Part shown: one piece after another, positions 1-9,701 of the stretch | How the letters are laid out: each line of letters opens with the position of its first letter | Numbering within the stretch: position 1 is the stretch's first letter | Source of the DNA: Rutstroemia sp. NJR-2017a BVV2 | Taxonomy: Eukaryota > Ascomycota > Leotiomycetes > Helotiales > Rutstroemiaceae | DNA length: 64,000 bases | Assembly: GCA_002946415.1 (NCBI GenBank) | Contig: NJPS01000004.1 | Span: 129,001-193,000, forward strand | Reading direction: 5' to 3' | The notes under the pieces: generated by a model | What the model was told of the DNA's origin: nothing | Seen by the model: only the letters and a program-made list of their open reading frames with translations | Databases searched by the model: none | Program-made: the position numbers and the translations under genes

Positions 1-147
1 GATCCGAAGACGGGGATTGCGAGACCGAAGGAGGAGTGGAAGAAACAGAGGTATTCGAAAAAGACTTTCTTTCATGAGTTTCAGTATACGTTGATTACGG
101 CGTTTACGTGTATGGTGTTTGTGGGGGCGTTTTTCATTAGTGTTTAG
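1..147 (+). CDS. C-terminal end of a membrane protein (partial, runs off left edge)
   Basis: Reading frame 1 is open from the first base to a TAG at 145-147 and gives 48 residues. A basic, aromatic stretch (KKQRYSKKTFFHEFQYT) is followed by a hydrophobic segment (LITAFTCMVFVGAFFISV) that ends the protein. This looks like a last transmembrane helix with almost no tail after it. The rest of the gene lies outside the window, so the family cannot be named. The coding sense is inferred from the open frame and the sensible amphipathic/hydrophobic layout; there is no recognisable motif. Confidence 0.5.
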   Translation, partial: DPKTGIARPKEEWKKQRYSKKTFFHEFQYTLITAFTCMVFVGAFFISV

Positions 148-665
148 GGAATGGGAGGAAGGAAGGGATGACAGGAAGACTAGACTGTATGGGTATGAGA
201 ATGGAAATAGGAATGAGAATGAATATGATCGAGGGCTTGGTTTGATAAATCTAGACGGTGGGCGTTTTGCAGGAATCACGAATATGGTTCGGCGTCTTGA
301 ATGGTAATACCTAATTTTATATCCAACAGGTATTGTATGTATGTATATTAAAGATAGAATCTAGATATTAATAATATTACATCAAAACATACTCCCTGTT
401 GCCAAGTCACAAGGTGATCTTATAGATATCAACTAGTTTCATTTCTTCAAATGGTTCCATTATTTCAGTCTATGACTATGATTGCTACTGCTCTATTTGT
501 GATACATCTGCAAGTATAAGTCTACTTTGAATCTGGATGGTAGGCGTATTGAAGGAATCATAAACATGCATCGACGTCTTAGATAGTCATGTTGAATTGC
601 TGTTGCTATAATGCGCCATACTACTCACCCAGTCCCTATTTGAAGAAGATCCAGATGGAACTAAC
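148..665. other. Intergenic, AT-rich, between two convergent 3' ends
   Basis: No gene was seen. The stretch is AT-rich and holds two diverged copies of a 61-bp sequence, listed separately. The gene on the left and the amidohydrolase on the right both end here, so 3' untranslated regions and polyadenylation signals are expected. Confidence 0.5.
248..308. repeat. Degenerate 61-bp direct repeat, copy 1 (copy 2 at 530-590)
   Basis: Bases 248-308 and 530-590 align without gaps over 61 bp, with about 15 mismatches by my count. Most of these are transitions (A/G and C/T). Shared blocks include GGCGT, GGAATC and CGACGTCT or CGGCGTCT. This may be an old duplication, possibly mutated by RIP, but two copies are too few to say. 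Confidence 0.5.
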
Positions 666-2138
666 TCAACCCGCATAAGGTAACTCTACAATCTTCCCAT
701 CAGCAACCACCACCCTCCCATCCTTCACCACATAATTAACCCTCCTAATCACCTCCTCCAACCCCTCCTTCTCCAAATCCCCATCCAGCGCCACCAAATC
801 CGCCACCCACCCCTCCCCCAACCACCCAAAATCATGCCCGCACCACTCCCCCCCACAAGCCTCCCAACCCCCCAACGTCGCCGCCCTCAAAACCTCCACC
901 ACCGGCATCCCCGCCCTAACCATCAACTCCAACTCCCTCGCATTCTCCCCATGCGGACTCGCCCCCGTATCCCCCCCACACGCCAACCGCACCCCCATAT
1001 CCCACGCCCTCCTCGTAAACCCCATCGCCCTCTCCAACTCCTCACTATCCGTCCCCGCCTCCGCTTCCGCCACACTCAGCGTCGGCACATAAATCGTCCC
1101 ACACTCCTTCATAACCTCCAGCGCGCGCACACTCCCCCCAAACCCATGCTCCACACTCGTCACCCCCGCTCTGCACGCCATCACAATCGCCTCTTCGGTG
1201 CTCGCATGCGCGGCCACCGGCGCCTTCGCCCGCACCGCCTCTTCCACTATCACGTCCAGCTCCCGCTGGCTCCACATCACCGAGTTCGGATTCCGCTGCC
1301 TCTTCCCCGTAAGTATATCCTCCTTCCCCCCCCTCACCGGCGGGAACTCAATCTCCTCCGCACCCTTCCACCCCGGCTGCGGCCAGCGCAGCGCGCGTCT
1401 TCTATATTCCGCATACACCTTGACCAGATCCGCGCCCGCGCCAATCCGTCTCCTGACCCCTGCCCTGCAGCCCTCTTCCCCATCACACGGATCGCTCAAC
1501 CTCGGTACGATGGTCCCCCCCAGCGCATTTTCCTGCCTGATTTCATAACTCCCCGAACTCGCCAACGGCTCCGTCGCGACGAATAATCGCGGCCCCGGGA
1601 TCAAGCCCCGGTTGATACTGTCCCGCACCCCCAGATCCGCGCTGCCGAGCCCTTCGGTGCCGAGATCCCGGTAGGTGGTGAAGCCGGCGAGGAGCGCGAG
1701 ACGGCAGTGGATGGAGGCGCGCAGGATGCGCGCGGTGAGGGACTCGTCGCGTTCTTGGGCGAGGGAGGGGGCGCGCGCGTAGGCGTGCAGGAAGATGTGG
1801 GTGTGGGCGTCGACGAGGCCGGGGAGGATGGTGTGCTGGGTGAGGTCGAGGTCGGAGGGGGAGAGGGGCGGCAGGGAGGAGGTGGGCCGGGTGAGGGTGC
1901 GGGTTATGAGGCCGCTGTGGGGGGAGATCTGGAGGGAGATGTTGTGGTCGAAGGTGAGGGTTTTGCTGTTGAAGAGGGTGGTGGTGTGGATCCAGTAGGG
2001 GGTGGTGGGACGGGGGGATGAGGTGGAGCGGTGGGGTAGGGAGGATGAAGATGGAGATGAAGAGGGATTAGGAGGATGCAGAATTGCTTCGTTGGTGGGA
2101 TTCCTCTTCACCATCTTTAATTCTTCTTTTCTCTTCAT
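666..2138 (-). CDS. Amidohydrolase-family metal-dependent hydrolase
   Basis: This intronless gene encodes about 490 residues. It carries the amidohydrolase signature: strand-1 HxH (GLVDAHTHIF), a candidate carboxylated lysine (LVKVYAE), two further metal histidines (VAAHAST, SVEHGF) and the catalytic Asp (GGDTGASPHG). The closest groups I know are the imidazolonepropionase-like and Xaa-Pro dipeptidase-like amidohydrolases, which hydrolyse cyclic amides or dipeptides. The substrate cannot be read from sequence. The frame is open further upstream, but the first ATG is at 2138 and a second (MVKRNPT) at 2114, and either could be used. A Ser/Pro-rich N-terminal stretch of about 30 residues precedes the fold. 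No signal peptide is clear. The coding strand is strikingly C-poor and G-rich, unlike its AT-rich flanks. It ends toward the gene fragment at the left edge. A tandem 20-bp repeat lies about 330 bp upstream. Confidence 0.85.
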   Translation of the reverse strand: MKRKEELKMVKRNPTNEAILHPPNPSSSPSSSSLPHRSTSSPRPTTPYWIHTTTLFNSKTLTFDHNISLQISPHSGLITRTLTRPTSSLPPLSPSDLDLTQHTILPGLVDAHTHIFLHAYARAPSLAQERDESLTARILRASIHCRLALLAGFTTYRDLGTEGLGSADLGVRDSINRGLIPGPRLFVATEPLASSGSYEIRQENALGGTIVPRLSDPCDGEEGCRAGVRRRIGAGADLVKVYAEYRRRALRWPQPGWKGAEEIEFPPVRGGKEDILTGKRQRNPNSVMWSQRELDVIVEEAVRAKAPVAAHASTEEAIVMACRAGVTSVEHGFGGSVRALEVMKECGTIYVPTLSVAEAEAGTDSEELERAMGFTRRAWDMGVRLACGGDTGASPHGENARELELMVRAGMPVVEVLRAATLGGWEACGGEWCGHDFGWLGEGWVADLVALDGDLEKEGLEEVIRRVNYVVKDGRVVVADGKIVELPYAG

Positions 2139-2819
2139 TTTTGTTAAGGCAGACGGAACGGAAGCCAAGAAGATATTATATTCCTCTACTTTCAAAAACC
2201 ACGAAAGGTAAAAGAGAACTGCTTTAAATCTTATATCTCCATTCCATCATCTACCTTCCTCTTTTATACATCTTCCACCCCCGCCCTCAATATCCCGACC
2301 CATGACGTACGTACAGCGTATCTACATACAAGATACCTCCCAACCACCTTATATGAGTATCTGCAAAGCCTCTCAACGAGTAAGCAACGGCGAAGCCAAA
2401 TCAAAGCATCGAATTACCTCTGCCGAAACCTATCAACATGCCTGTAGATGCAGCTCTTATCGGAGTCGCGAATGCCTATTCCGCAACATAGACGCTTATT
2501 CCGTGCCTTGGACGTTTATTCCGGATCGTTTTCGGTATCTGGGGGAATAAGGGGATCTTATAATGCAGTAATACATTGTAGAATGCGATGGATTAACAAG
2601 CACAAAATAAATAAATAAAGGAGTAAAGGACTTATATGCCGCGGAAACAATGGGAAGAAATTTATCGTCGTATCATTATCTACTGCTAGTATATCCAATC
2701 TAGATACCGTACATTAATATACAAAACCACCTACGCCACAATTACCGTCGCGCTATATGTATATACTGTATTATCTTATCTCTGTCATATCCATCGATTC
2801 CAACATTATTCACCCCTCT
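2139..2819. other. Intergenic: promoter side of the amidohydrolase, 3' side of the SSU1-like gene
   Basis: No convincing gene. An 82-codon ATG frame at 2302-2550 has no recognisable features and overlaps a tandem 20-bp repeat, so it is not called. The remainder is AT-rich. Confidence 0.5.
2471..2530. repeat. Three tandem 20-bp units, each with a (C/T)TATTCCG core
   Basis: Units at 2471-2490, 2491-2510 and 2511-2530 each carry CTATTCCG, TTATTCCG or TTATTCCG at the same place, exactly 20 bp apart. The second and third units also share a GACG start. The array lies upstream of the amidohydrolase start at 2138. A CCG triplet at fixed spacing would suit repeated binding by a Zn2Cys6 factor, but this is inference only. 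Confidence 0.55.
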
Positions 2820-4707
2820 CTACACTTGCTCCCTGCTCTTGCGCGCATCCGTCCCAGGCTTTACCCACATCAGCCCCTCTCTCCTAGTCTGCTTACTATC
2901 GACATCACCTGGCCACAGTAATCTTCTCAGAACCAGTGCTCTGACCATCAAGAAAAGTACTCCCAGCCATACAACGACTATTATGACTGCAATCACTGTA
3001 CCAAAGATTTGAATGGCATTCGATTGAAATGCGGTGCCGATTTGGGCAGTTGCGGTGATTAGAGCGGTGTTAGGGAAAATGAATGAATTCCTAATTGCTC
3101 TTAGTATGGATCGAACGACGAAAGCATAGGACGAAAGGGATTGTGCATGGAGTGAATATGTGGTTGAAAGGGGGAAGAAGCGAGGTGAGACAACGGCAAG
3201 AAACATACCAAGTGATATCAAAATGAATGCGATGTTCTGGATGATGAGGTTGCACAACCTGCCAATGAGCAGCCAAACTGATGAGGAAAAACCAGAGACA
3301 TAAGCCCCATAGGAATAATCCCGTCATATTTGCGAGGAGTTGCAAGATGAAGGGACCTTGAGTGTTACCCATATATCCATTAGGCATTACTTTGCTAAGG
3401 GAGCTGCCCAGTCCAACGATAGCGGTAATGGTGAATCCGGACGGACCGACGGACACGAACTGGAGTTAGAATTAGTTGTTGGTCTTGTGAATCTGCAAAG
3501 AGAGTACCATACCATTCCAGGTCGTGTGGTCTCACGAGGGAGTTTTTGGGTCATTAATCGATAGATGAAAGCACTGTAGATCATCAGACTCAGGAGGAAT
3601 CCAAGTCCCTGGAAACAGATAGCTCCAAATGTAATGGCCGTCGCATTAATTCGATCAGCAGAGGCCGAATCAGGTAATACTGACAGAAGTCCTGAAGCAA
3701 CAGGTCCAACCAAAAGTAGCGGGTACCCGGGGAAAGTCCAAATTGGTGTCATGCTATGTACTGGGAAGGAACTTTGAAGTATTAGTATTTGGTAACAAGC
3801 TTGAATAACATGCTTACACTGTGGACCAGAGCATGAGGTAAATTGCTGCGCTTGCCAACACGCTTAGCGATGCATATGCCCAGAAACAAACTTGCATTGT
3901 GGTTTGGAGCCATAGACCGGTTTTGGGCACTCCATATTGAGCGATGTTTGACAAAATGGTTCCGATGCTGCGTTCTATTAGTTTTGCTAACGAGTGGTGG
4001 CCGACATACATACGATATAATCTTCAGACGTAGCGCGTTAGCAAAGACCATAAGAAGGATAGGTTGAACGTACACAAGTGGGTACAAATAAGGCTTCGGA
4101 TTGACTCAGAATGGATTTAAAGAAGCTTCCTGGACGCCATCTAAAACGCAGGGTTATGAGTGTACATATCGCTAGGAAGAAGACAATGTTCAATAGCATA
4201 ACTATAACTCCAAGTATCTCCAACCACCTTGAGCGATATGGTACTGTGAGATCTATTAGACTTCTCGTCTCCATGAGACTGGCGCAAACGTAACATACTG
4301 GAATATAATACATTCGCAATACCCCCAGTGGCCATTGTTAACGTAAACCATGACCATGTTGTGCAGCATATTCGATCTCGAATAGAGACCCTGACTGGCG
4401 CACTTCCCTCTTCATCCGTCTGCCCATCCTCCCTGTCCTGTGTATACTGGCCATCATCTGAATTGTCAGAATCTGATTTATTGCCGTTATCTCCCTCCTT
4501 TCTTTCTCCATTATGGAGATCCTCTCCTCCATTCGCATGGCCATTGCCCAATCCACGTTTTTCCTTTCCATTCCTTTTAAATGCGGCATTATCGTTCTTT
4601 GACGAGGAAGGAGGACGATCTTCAAAATCTTCGGACCTTGGCGATTCATAACCGTTCTCTGCAGCCTCCCGATTCATCCGTCGTGGTATAGATGTCGCAG
4701 TTGACAT
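2820..4707 (-). CDS. SSU1-like sulfite exporter (TDT/SLAC1 family), six exons
   Basis: Exons join as 4707-4299, 4243-about 4070, about 3985-3818, 3771-3513, 3459-3209 and 3090-2820. All introns have GT donors, but the second has an unclear 3' end. The N-terminal ~120 residues are hydrophilic, rich in Asp, Ser, Lys and Gly, and cytosolic in this family. The transporter fold follows: WSWFTLTMATGGIANVLYS, ITLRFRWRPGSF, SQSEALFVPT, GYPLLLVGP, GLFLWGLCLWFFLISLAAHW and the C-terminal LLWPGDVDSKQT. These match fungal malic-acid-transporter/SSU1 proteins that export sulfite across the plasma membrane and give sulfite tolerance. Length (about 500 residues) and helix pattern fit. The ATG at 4707 is preceded by a favourable ACA. 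A 66-codon hydrophobic upstream frame overlaps this start, and a perfect 11-bp palindrome sits about 320 bp upstream; both are listed separately. The exact substrate is inferred from family similarity. Confidence 0.88.
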
Positions 4708-4874
4708 TGTTTAAAGATGCCGTCCTCGGGAGGAGTAGCGAAGATCTTGGAAATGGCGTAGAGGATTAGGAGGAAGAAAGGGCCGAGCGTGGTGAGAGTA
4801 TAGGTGAAGTTGACGAGAGTGGTAAGGAAGATGAGGATTTGGAGGACGATGGATCCGACATTGCTCAAAGCCAT
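4674..4874 (-). CDS. Overlapping upstream frame with a hydrophobic product (uORF or small gene), uncertain
   Basis: An ATG at 4874 opens 66 codons that end at 4674, 34 bases inside the SSU1-like gene and in another frame. The product starts MALSNVGSIVLQILIF and continues with two strongly hydrophobic stretches, so it would be a tiny membrane protein. A further frame upstream (ATG at 5329, minus strand) ends at a strong GTAAGT donor near 5165 and could be spliced onto it, but the only acceptor keeping the frame is not the first AG after the branch-like sequence. It may be an overlapping uORF in the SSU1 leader, a small gene, or chance. I do not recognise it. Confidence 0.25.
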   Translation of the reverse strand: MALSNVGSIVLQILIFLTTLVNFTYTLTTLGPFFLLILYAISKIFATPPEDGIFKQCQLRHLYHDG

Positions 4875-6054
4875 CTTGGAAGGCCTTTCTTGGGTGGGTG
4901 GGGAGGTCAAAGACGTATATGATTACCTGCTAGTCAAATTAGTACTTTGTAGGTGTATTTTGCTTTGCTTTGCGCAGTCCAGGTGGGGGGGGACGTGTGG
5001 ATGTGTGTGTATCTTTTTGGGCGACGGGATTACCGGTACCCGGTAATCCCATCCCCAAAATGCGATTAACAGGCTCGAACGGCACCGGCAGAGGAAGAGC
5101 GGCACGATGATCGATCACAATCATCGTTTGGTATCGATAGCAAGAGAGCAAAAGGGACTAAAACTTACTTAGTGAGGAGGGTCGTGTGGGACCAGGCCTG
5201 CGACTGGAGAAATGGGTCTTGCTGAGGTCTTCGAATGTGCGTGGTAATGGCGTGGGGAATGGGAAGAAGCCACAAATTGGTGAAGTCCTTGTTGCTTGTT
5301 GTGATAGTCGAATTCAGCTCCCAGAACATCCACAATTGGGAGCGACGGGTCGCGTGAGATGTACGTCGCTTTGAAAGCTTTCGATCTTGCCTATGATTGC
5401 TGGATGGGGGAGGATGGACGATGGAGAACGAGAGACTAAGCCACGACCCTTGTTTTTGTGCTCGGTGGTCCGTGTGAGCATTTCCCACAATGATGCAACA
5501 ATGCAACAATGCAACAATCAATTGATTCACCAGATTAGCCTAGCCCTATGAGGCGCTAGGACACCGAGGATACCGAGGATACCGCGGACACCATGTTGTT
5601 TCTTCATCTTTGCTTTGTACCAGTCGTGACTCTTTATATGCTCATCTCTGAATACACATGACTGCTAAGAAAATTATATATCCAATGAGACTTTCAGGCC
5701 GTTCTCTCTACCAAATTTTTAAACTCTAGATGAAGAACACAGACGGAGAGAGAAATGACGTTCAATGTATCATTCTTTTATGGACCTTGATACTCGATAC
5801 ATGATACAAAATTTATGCTATCCAGACTAACCAAATACCCTTGATTTCTTCAGTTGTTTTTTTGTTTCTTCATGATAGGAGTGGTTCAGGAATCCAATTC
5901 TTATCGACACCTCTTCCTATCTATTTTTCATCTCTTTCCTCAGCCGCTCTTATCCGCCATTTTTATTCCATCTTTCATCCTTCACCTCGTCATCTTTCTC
6001 TCAACGCGCCGGAGGTTCGCAACCAATGCAAACTTCTATTCGAGCCGAGTCGTT
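4875..6054. other. Divergent intergenic region between the SSU1-like and homeodomain genes
   Basis: No secure gene. It holds a perfect palindrome (5026-5050), a short triplicated ATGCAACA motif near 5493-5517, a weak minus-strand frame at 5329-5165, and a C/T-rich leader before 6055. Promoters of both divergent genes should lie here. Confidence 0.5.
5026..5050. promoter_or_regulatory. 25-bp palindrome (11-bp perfect arms, 3-nt spacer)
   Basis: GGGATTACCGG (5026-5036), spacer TAC, then CCGGTAATCCC (5040-5050), the exact reverse complement. It lies about 320 bp upstream of the SSU1-like ATG and about 1 kb from the homeodomain gene. The inner CCGG/CCGG halves would suit a dimeric Zn2Cys6 regulator. 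The GGATTA halves resemble some homeodomain sites. Both readings are inference. Confidence 0.5.
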
Positions 6055-8283
6055 ATGGCTGCGAGAAAGTTAAAGCTCGATCCAATCTGTTTGGCATATT
6101 CTCAAGACAGTATCTTGCTTCATGTTGAGTCAGAAATAGAAGTACTGTTGACTTCTGAAAAACTTAGGAGTCTGCCAAATGCCCTATGTCTGGAGGCACT
6201 GTGTTCGGGGGAAGTATGGGTGGGCCGTGGGAATTCCTGTCGGATAGAATCCGTGGTCACGATAGATGGAGCAGATGCACTCACTTCTAACCTTGATGCT
6301 TTGGTCGAATCTATTTTCAAAGAGGTGGGTAACTTGGAGGTTAGTGATTCCCCATGCGCTGCGATTCATCTGGCTGACCTGGACCAGATGTGGAATTACC
6401 TAGGTCTATCCGCAGTGCTTCATCTCGAAGACTCATCTGGGAAGGGGAAGGTGGCATCCGTCGCTCTTCGGCATTCGCAATTGTCACACACATCATCTCC
6501 TAGCCGGCAACCCTGGTCAGTCACTTCTGATGACTTCTCAATCCCGAACGCCGTTCCTCGTGTTGACTTTCAACGACTGCAAATACGATTCTACTTTCAA
6601 ACAGGGAAAGCAGCCGAAAACATTCCGAAAACATTGAGGAACTTGGCCGAAGCACTCCGGCGTAATGAACCTCACAGCAACCTTCAACGTGATCATGGCT
6701 TTCATCAAGATTCGGATTTCAGGTTTTCTGAAAGCGCAAATGCCAAAGTTAATCAGAATTTGACAGGACTTCTAATGCACTGCACAGAGAGTCTGACCAC
6801 AGCTGTGAATTCATTTGTTCCTATCTTGCTTTCAATCTCGCCCAGAGAATTACCCACTTCTTCCCCGGTCAAATCTTTCAATTCAGCAACGCCTCCTGGT
6901 AAGCTTCTGAGAAGACGATCATTTTCGAAGGAGGCAGTGGATATACTAATGGCCTGGGTTGAGCACCGTCCACAATCACAAAAGCCGAGTCTACAGGATA
7001 GAAGGGAACTAGCACTGCGGACGGGCTTGGAACCAAGTAGCTATTATTGCCTTTTCCGTCCTTGATGACTGCTAACTGGGTCATTAAAGAGCAGGTCAAG
7101 ACATGGTTTGACAATCGTGCCAGAAGGCACAAAGAAGACAAGCATAAGCTCGCAACTCCCTCCACCGATATTCATGAGAAAGTGGCCTGCCAGCATTCGA
7201 TAACCGAAATTGGTGATGAAATGCTACTTGAATCTGATAGCGGACTTCTAGCGGACTCAATTTCGAAGAACATAATCGCACCTACACCTCTTGTACAGAC
7301 GTGTACTTCCCAGCTGCCTTTGCAGGAAATTGCCGGGCAGAGTGCATTCCTTGAGCTGAAGCCAACGGTATCTTACAGCCTTGTGCGTATGGCAATGCAG
7401 CTCATTATTGGATGCTGCCAAACAAGCCAAAAAATGCCGCAGGATGTGCAAATACATAAGCTTACGACAACACCATTGACCACGCTATGTCCAGTGATGT
7501 TTTCACCAGGATTCAAGAAGGTTGTTCATTGACATTTTCCAAGTCATCATCCATGCTGATATCAAGTAGTCGATCGCACATAATGCTAGATACTTTCCGA
7601 GGATCACTCATTGTTTTACTCATTTTGCCCGATATGCACAAAGCCCAACTCTCCGTGAGAAGCTTGCTCACCTTGCAAATTTGACTCCATCAGAGTTTCT
7701 TGACGACACAGCCACGAAAATCAACGGAAAATCTGGGTCAGAAAAAAATCTAGCAGCTGTCGTCCAGTCACGTATATGGAAAATGATGCATAGAAATGTG
7801 TACAGCCCATCTGCCGCGTCGCGAGCCATGAAGACATCTCCGGGTTCCGCGGTAGCTATTGAGGGAGAAGACGATTACCATGGTTTCTTGGATTCTGTCG
7901 GTAGCTCGAATGAAACGAAACATCCCACATTTGAAGATGAATTTGAGTGGATGATCAGTGATGAAGAACGAGATAAAGCGTCCGAGTTTGATTGCTTACT
8001 GTCGAATAGTGCTGGAGAATTTTTAATGGATGAATTTGATGATTTATTAGGCAATGACGACGAGGAAGAAATGCTACTGAGTGATAGCGACAGGGAAAAA
8101 TTTGATATAGAATCCGAGATGGATGAGATTTGGTTCGGTCGATCATGGCAATCTGAAGGACGAGAGGAAGACGATGGTTCATCATTGGCCGACCGAGATT
8201 GGCATGACGAAGTGATGTTGCTCGGGGATGATTGTACGACACGAAGCAGTTCATCCTTCATGGGTGATGATATGCTGCTCTGA
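6055..8283 (+). CDS. TALE homeodomain protein; C-terminal half has an unclear exon structure
   Basis: Exon 1 runs from the ATG at 6055 (MAARKLKLDP) to 7036 and exon 2 starts at 7090. This 53-bp intron has a GCTAAC branch point and restores EPKQVKTWFDNRARRHK. The homeodomain spans roughly residues 286-346. Phe of helix 1 lies 43 residues before the Trp of WFDN, three more than in a typical homeodomain, so it is the three-amino-acid-loop (TALE) class. The helix-3 core WF-D-N-R is intact. The protein should be a nuclear DNA-binding regulator. Downstream, frame 7090-7532 ends in a stop. A clearly coding frame resumes by about 7570 and reaches the TGA at 8281-8283. It encodes a very acidic tail (DEFDDLLGNDDEEEMLL) that could be an activation region. 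The link between them needs one or two more introns, or the gene carries frameshifts. The N-terminal 285 residues are not recognised. An upstream in-frame ATG exists at 5872, but the product there looks like leader sequence. Confidence 0.65.
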
Positions 8284-9171
8284 TCTCAAGCCGAGTGAGA
8301 TGTTTCGCATTTCTAAAGGCGTTTAAGCATTGCTGATTGCTTCCTATACCTCAAGTTTACTGACCATAGACTTCGCGCTACCTCCTATGAAACAAAATAA
8401 TAGCTATCGAACCATCTCCACGATCACGTTGTCTTCGAATTTCTTGAAATTCATCGAAACCCTACCAACACGAAAAACCAAGCTTTTTCCAAACCAAGAC
8501 CCTGCAAACCCTCTCACAGACCGCCCATGTACGCTTTTAAATTGTGGCTGGGCAAAGGTTGACAGTTCATTGGCCCCATAATTCAACACGCGATTATCCA
8601 TATCCACCTGGATGATACGTCATCAAAGATCTGCTTGAAAATATGCAACAATTGACCTTGTCGTTACCCAGCCCGAAATGTTTCGAGGGTTCAAAGGGTC
8701 CAAATTCAAGATTTTGGACCTCCCAACCCAATCAATTGTGTCACTGCGAACCATTCACAGACATCGGCACTCACACGCACGAGACAGAGACAATGGAAAA
8801 TACGTAGTTGGCGAGACACATGAGTGACCATGTATCTTAGGAATCATAACTAGATATATATACTCGGTCAACGCCCTTTGCATTGTCACTATTACTGAAA
8901 CATACATACATACATACTTCGTACATCCACACAGGAACAACAACTGTACCCTACCCAGCCTTCGAGATATATACTTACCCACTCAACTCCACTTCAGCCT
9001 TCTTCTTGTTCTTGAAGGTACTTAAGCTTAGTTGTTCTCTAATTATCCGTCCCTCCATCTACGAAGTGCAAAGATCTCGAAGATCAATCCAAGGAACAGA
9101 ACACTGCTGGGAAGCCAATAAGAAGGAAAGCGGAAAGGAAGAAAAGACACGAAAAGCAGAAGGACGCAAAA
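8284..9171. other. Intergenic; promoter of the MARVEL gene
   Basis: No gene was seen. An 83-codon frame at 8330-8581 is open, but its start is not an ATG. A (CATA)n tract lies near 8900-8917. The last 150 bases are A-rich and lead into the ATG at 9172 within AAAAATGG. Confidence 0.5.
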
Positions 9172-9701
9172 ATGGCCTTTGCATATACCCTCCCGATTCG
9201 GATCGTCCAGGCGGTCTTCGCTGTGATCGTCCTCGGTCTCATGGCATATGGTAAGTTCTCCCCCTCGCCTCCCCCCTCTCTTCACCCCCAAGCAAACTAA
9301 CTCTCTTCCCCCCTCCAGCCGCCGACGACTGGGCCTACTGGTGGTCCCCCTCGCAAGTAAACTTCCTCCTCTTCACGTCCATCTGGACGATCCTCGCGCT
9401 CTTATATCTGATCCTCGCACCGACGCACTACCCCGTCGCGGCGCACAAATACGGAATCCTCTTCGCCGAAGCCGTGACGATGATCTTCTGGTTCGCGGGC
9501 TTCATCGCGCTGGCGGTTCTCCTGAATAATGTCGGCTGCGGTCACAGTACGTGGGGCGTCTGCAGGGCGAGTGTGGCGGGGGATGTGTTTGGCGCGTTGC
9601 TTTGGCTGCTGTTTTTGGCGACGACGGTGATGGCCGTGATGCATGTGAGGGGGTCCGGGAGGGGGGCGGCGCATGATCCGGCGATGGAGGTTGCTGTGTA
9701 A
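9172..9701 (+). CDS. MARVEL-domain four-helix membrane protein
   Basis: Two exons, 9172-9250 and 9319-9701, with a GTAAGT donor and CTCCAG acceptor, give 153 residues. Four hydrophobic helices are visible: IRIVQAVFAVIVLGLMAYA, VNFLLFTSIWTILALLYLIL, FAEAVTMIFWFAGFIALAVLL and DVFGALLWLLFLATTVMAVM. The extracellular loop between helices 3 and 4 carries a pair of cysteines (CGHSTWGVC), typical of MARVEL proteins. Fungal members (Nce102-like and relatives) sit in plasma-membrane domains or vesicles and help organise the membrane. A specific role is not readable here. The start is fixed by the AAAATGG context and the length suits the family. Confidence 0.85.

Noticed and set aside
834..2021. Long plus-strand frames opposite the amidohydrolase
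   Set aside because: They are mirror frames of a GC-biased real gene; their products are Arg/Pro/His- or Gly-rich and have no domain.
2302..2550. 82-codon ATG frame
   Set aside because: No motif, and it overlaps a tandem repeat in a promoter region.
7875..8261. Minus-strand Ser-rich frame
   Set aside because: It is the complement of the acidic tail of the homeodomain gene.
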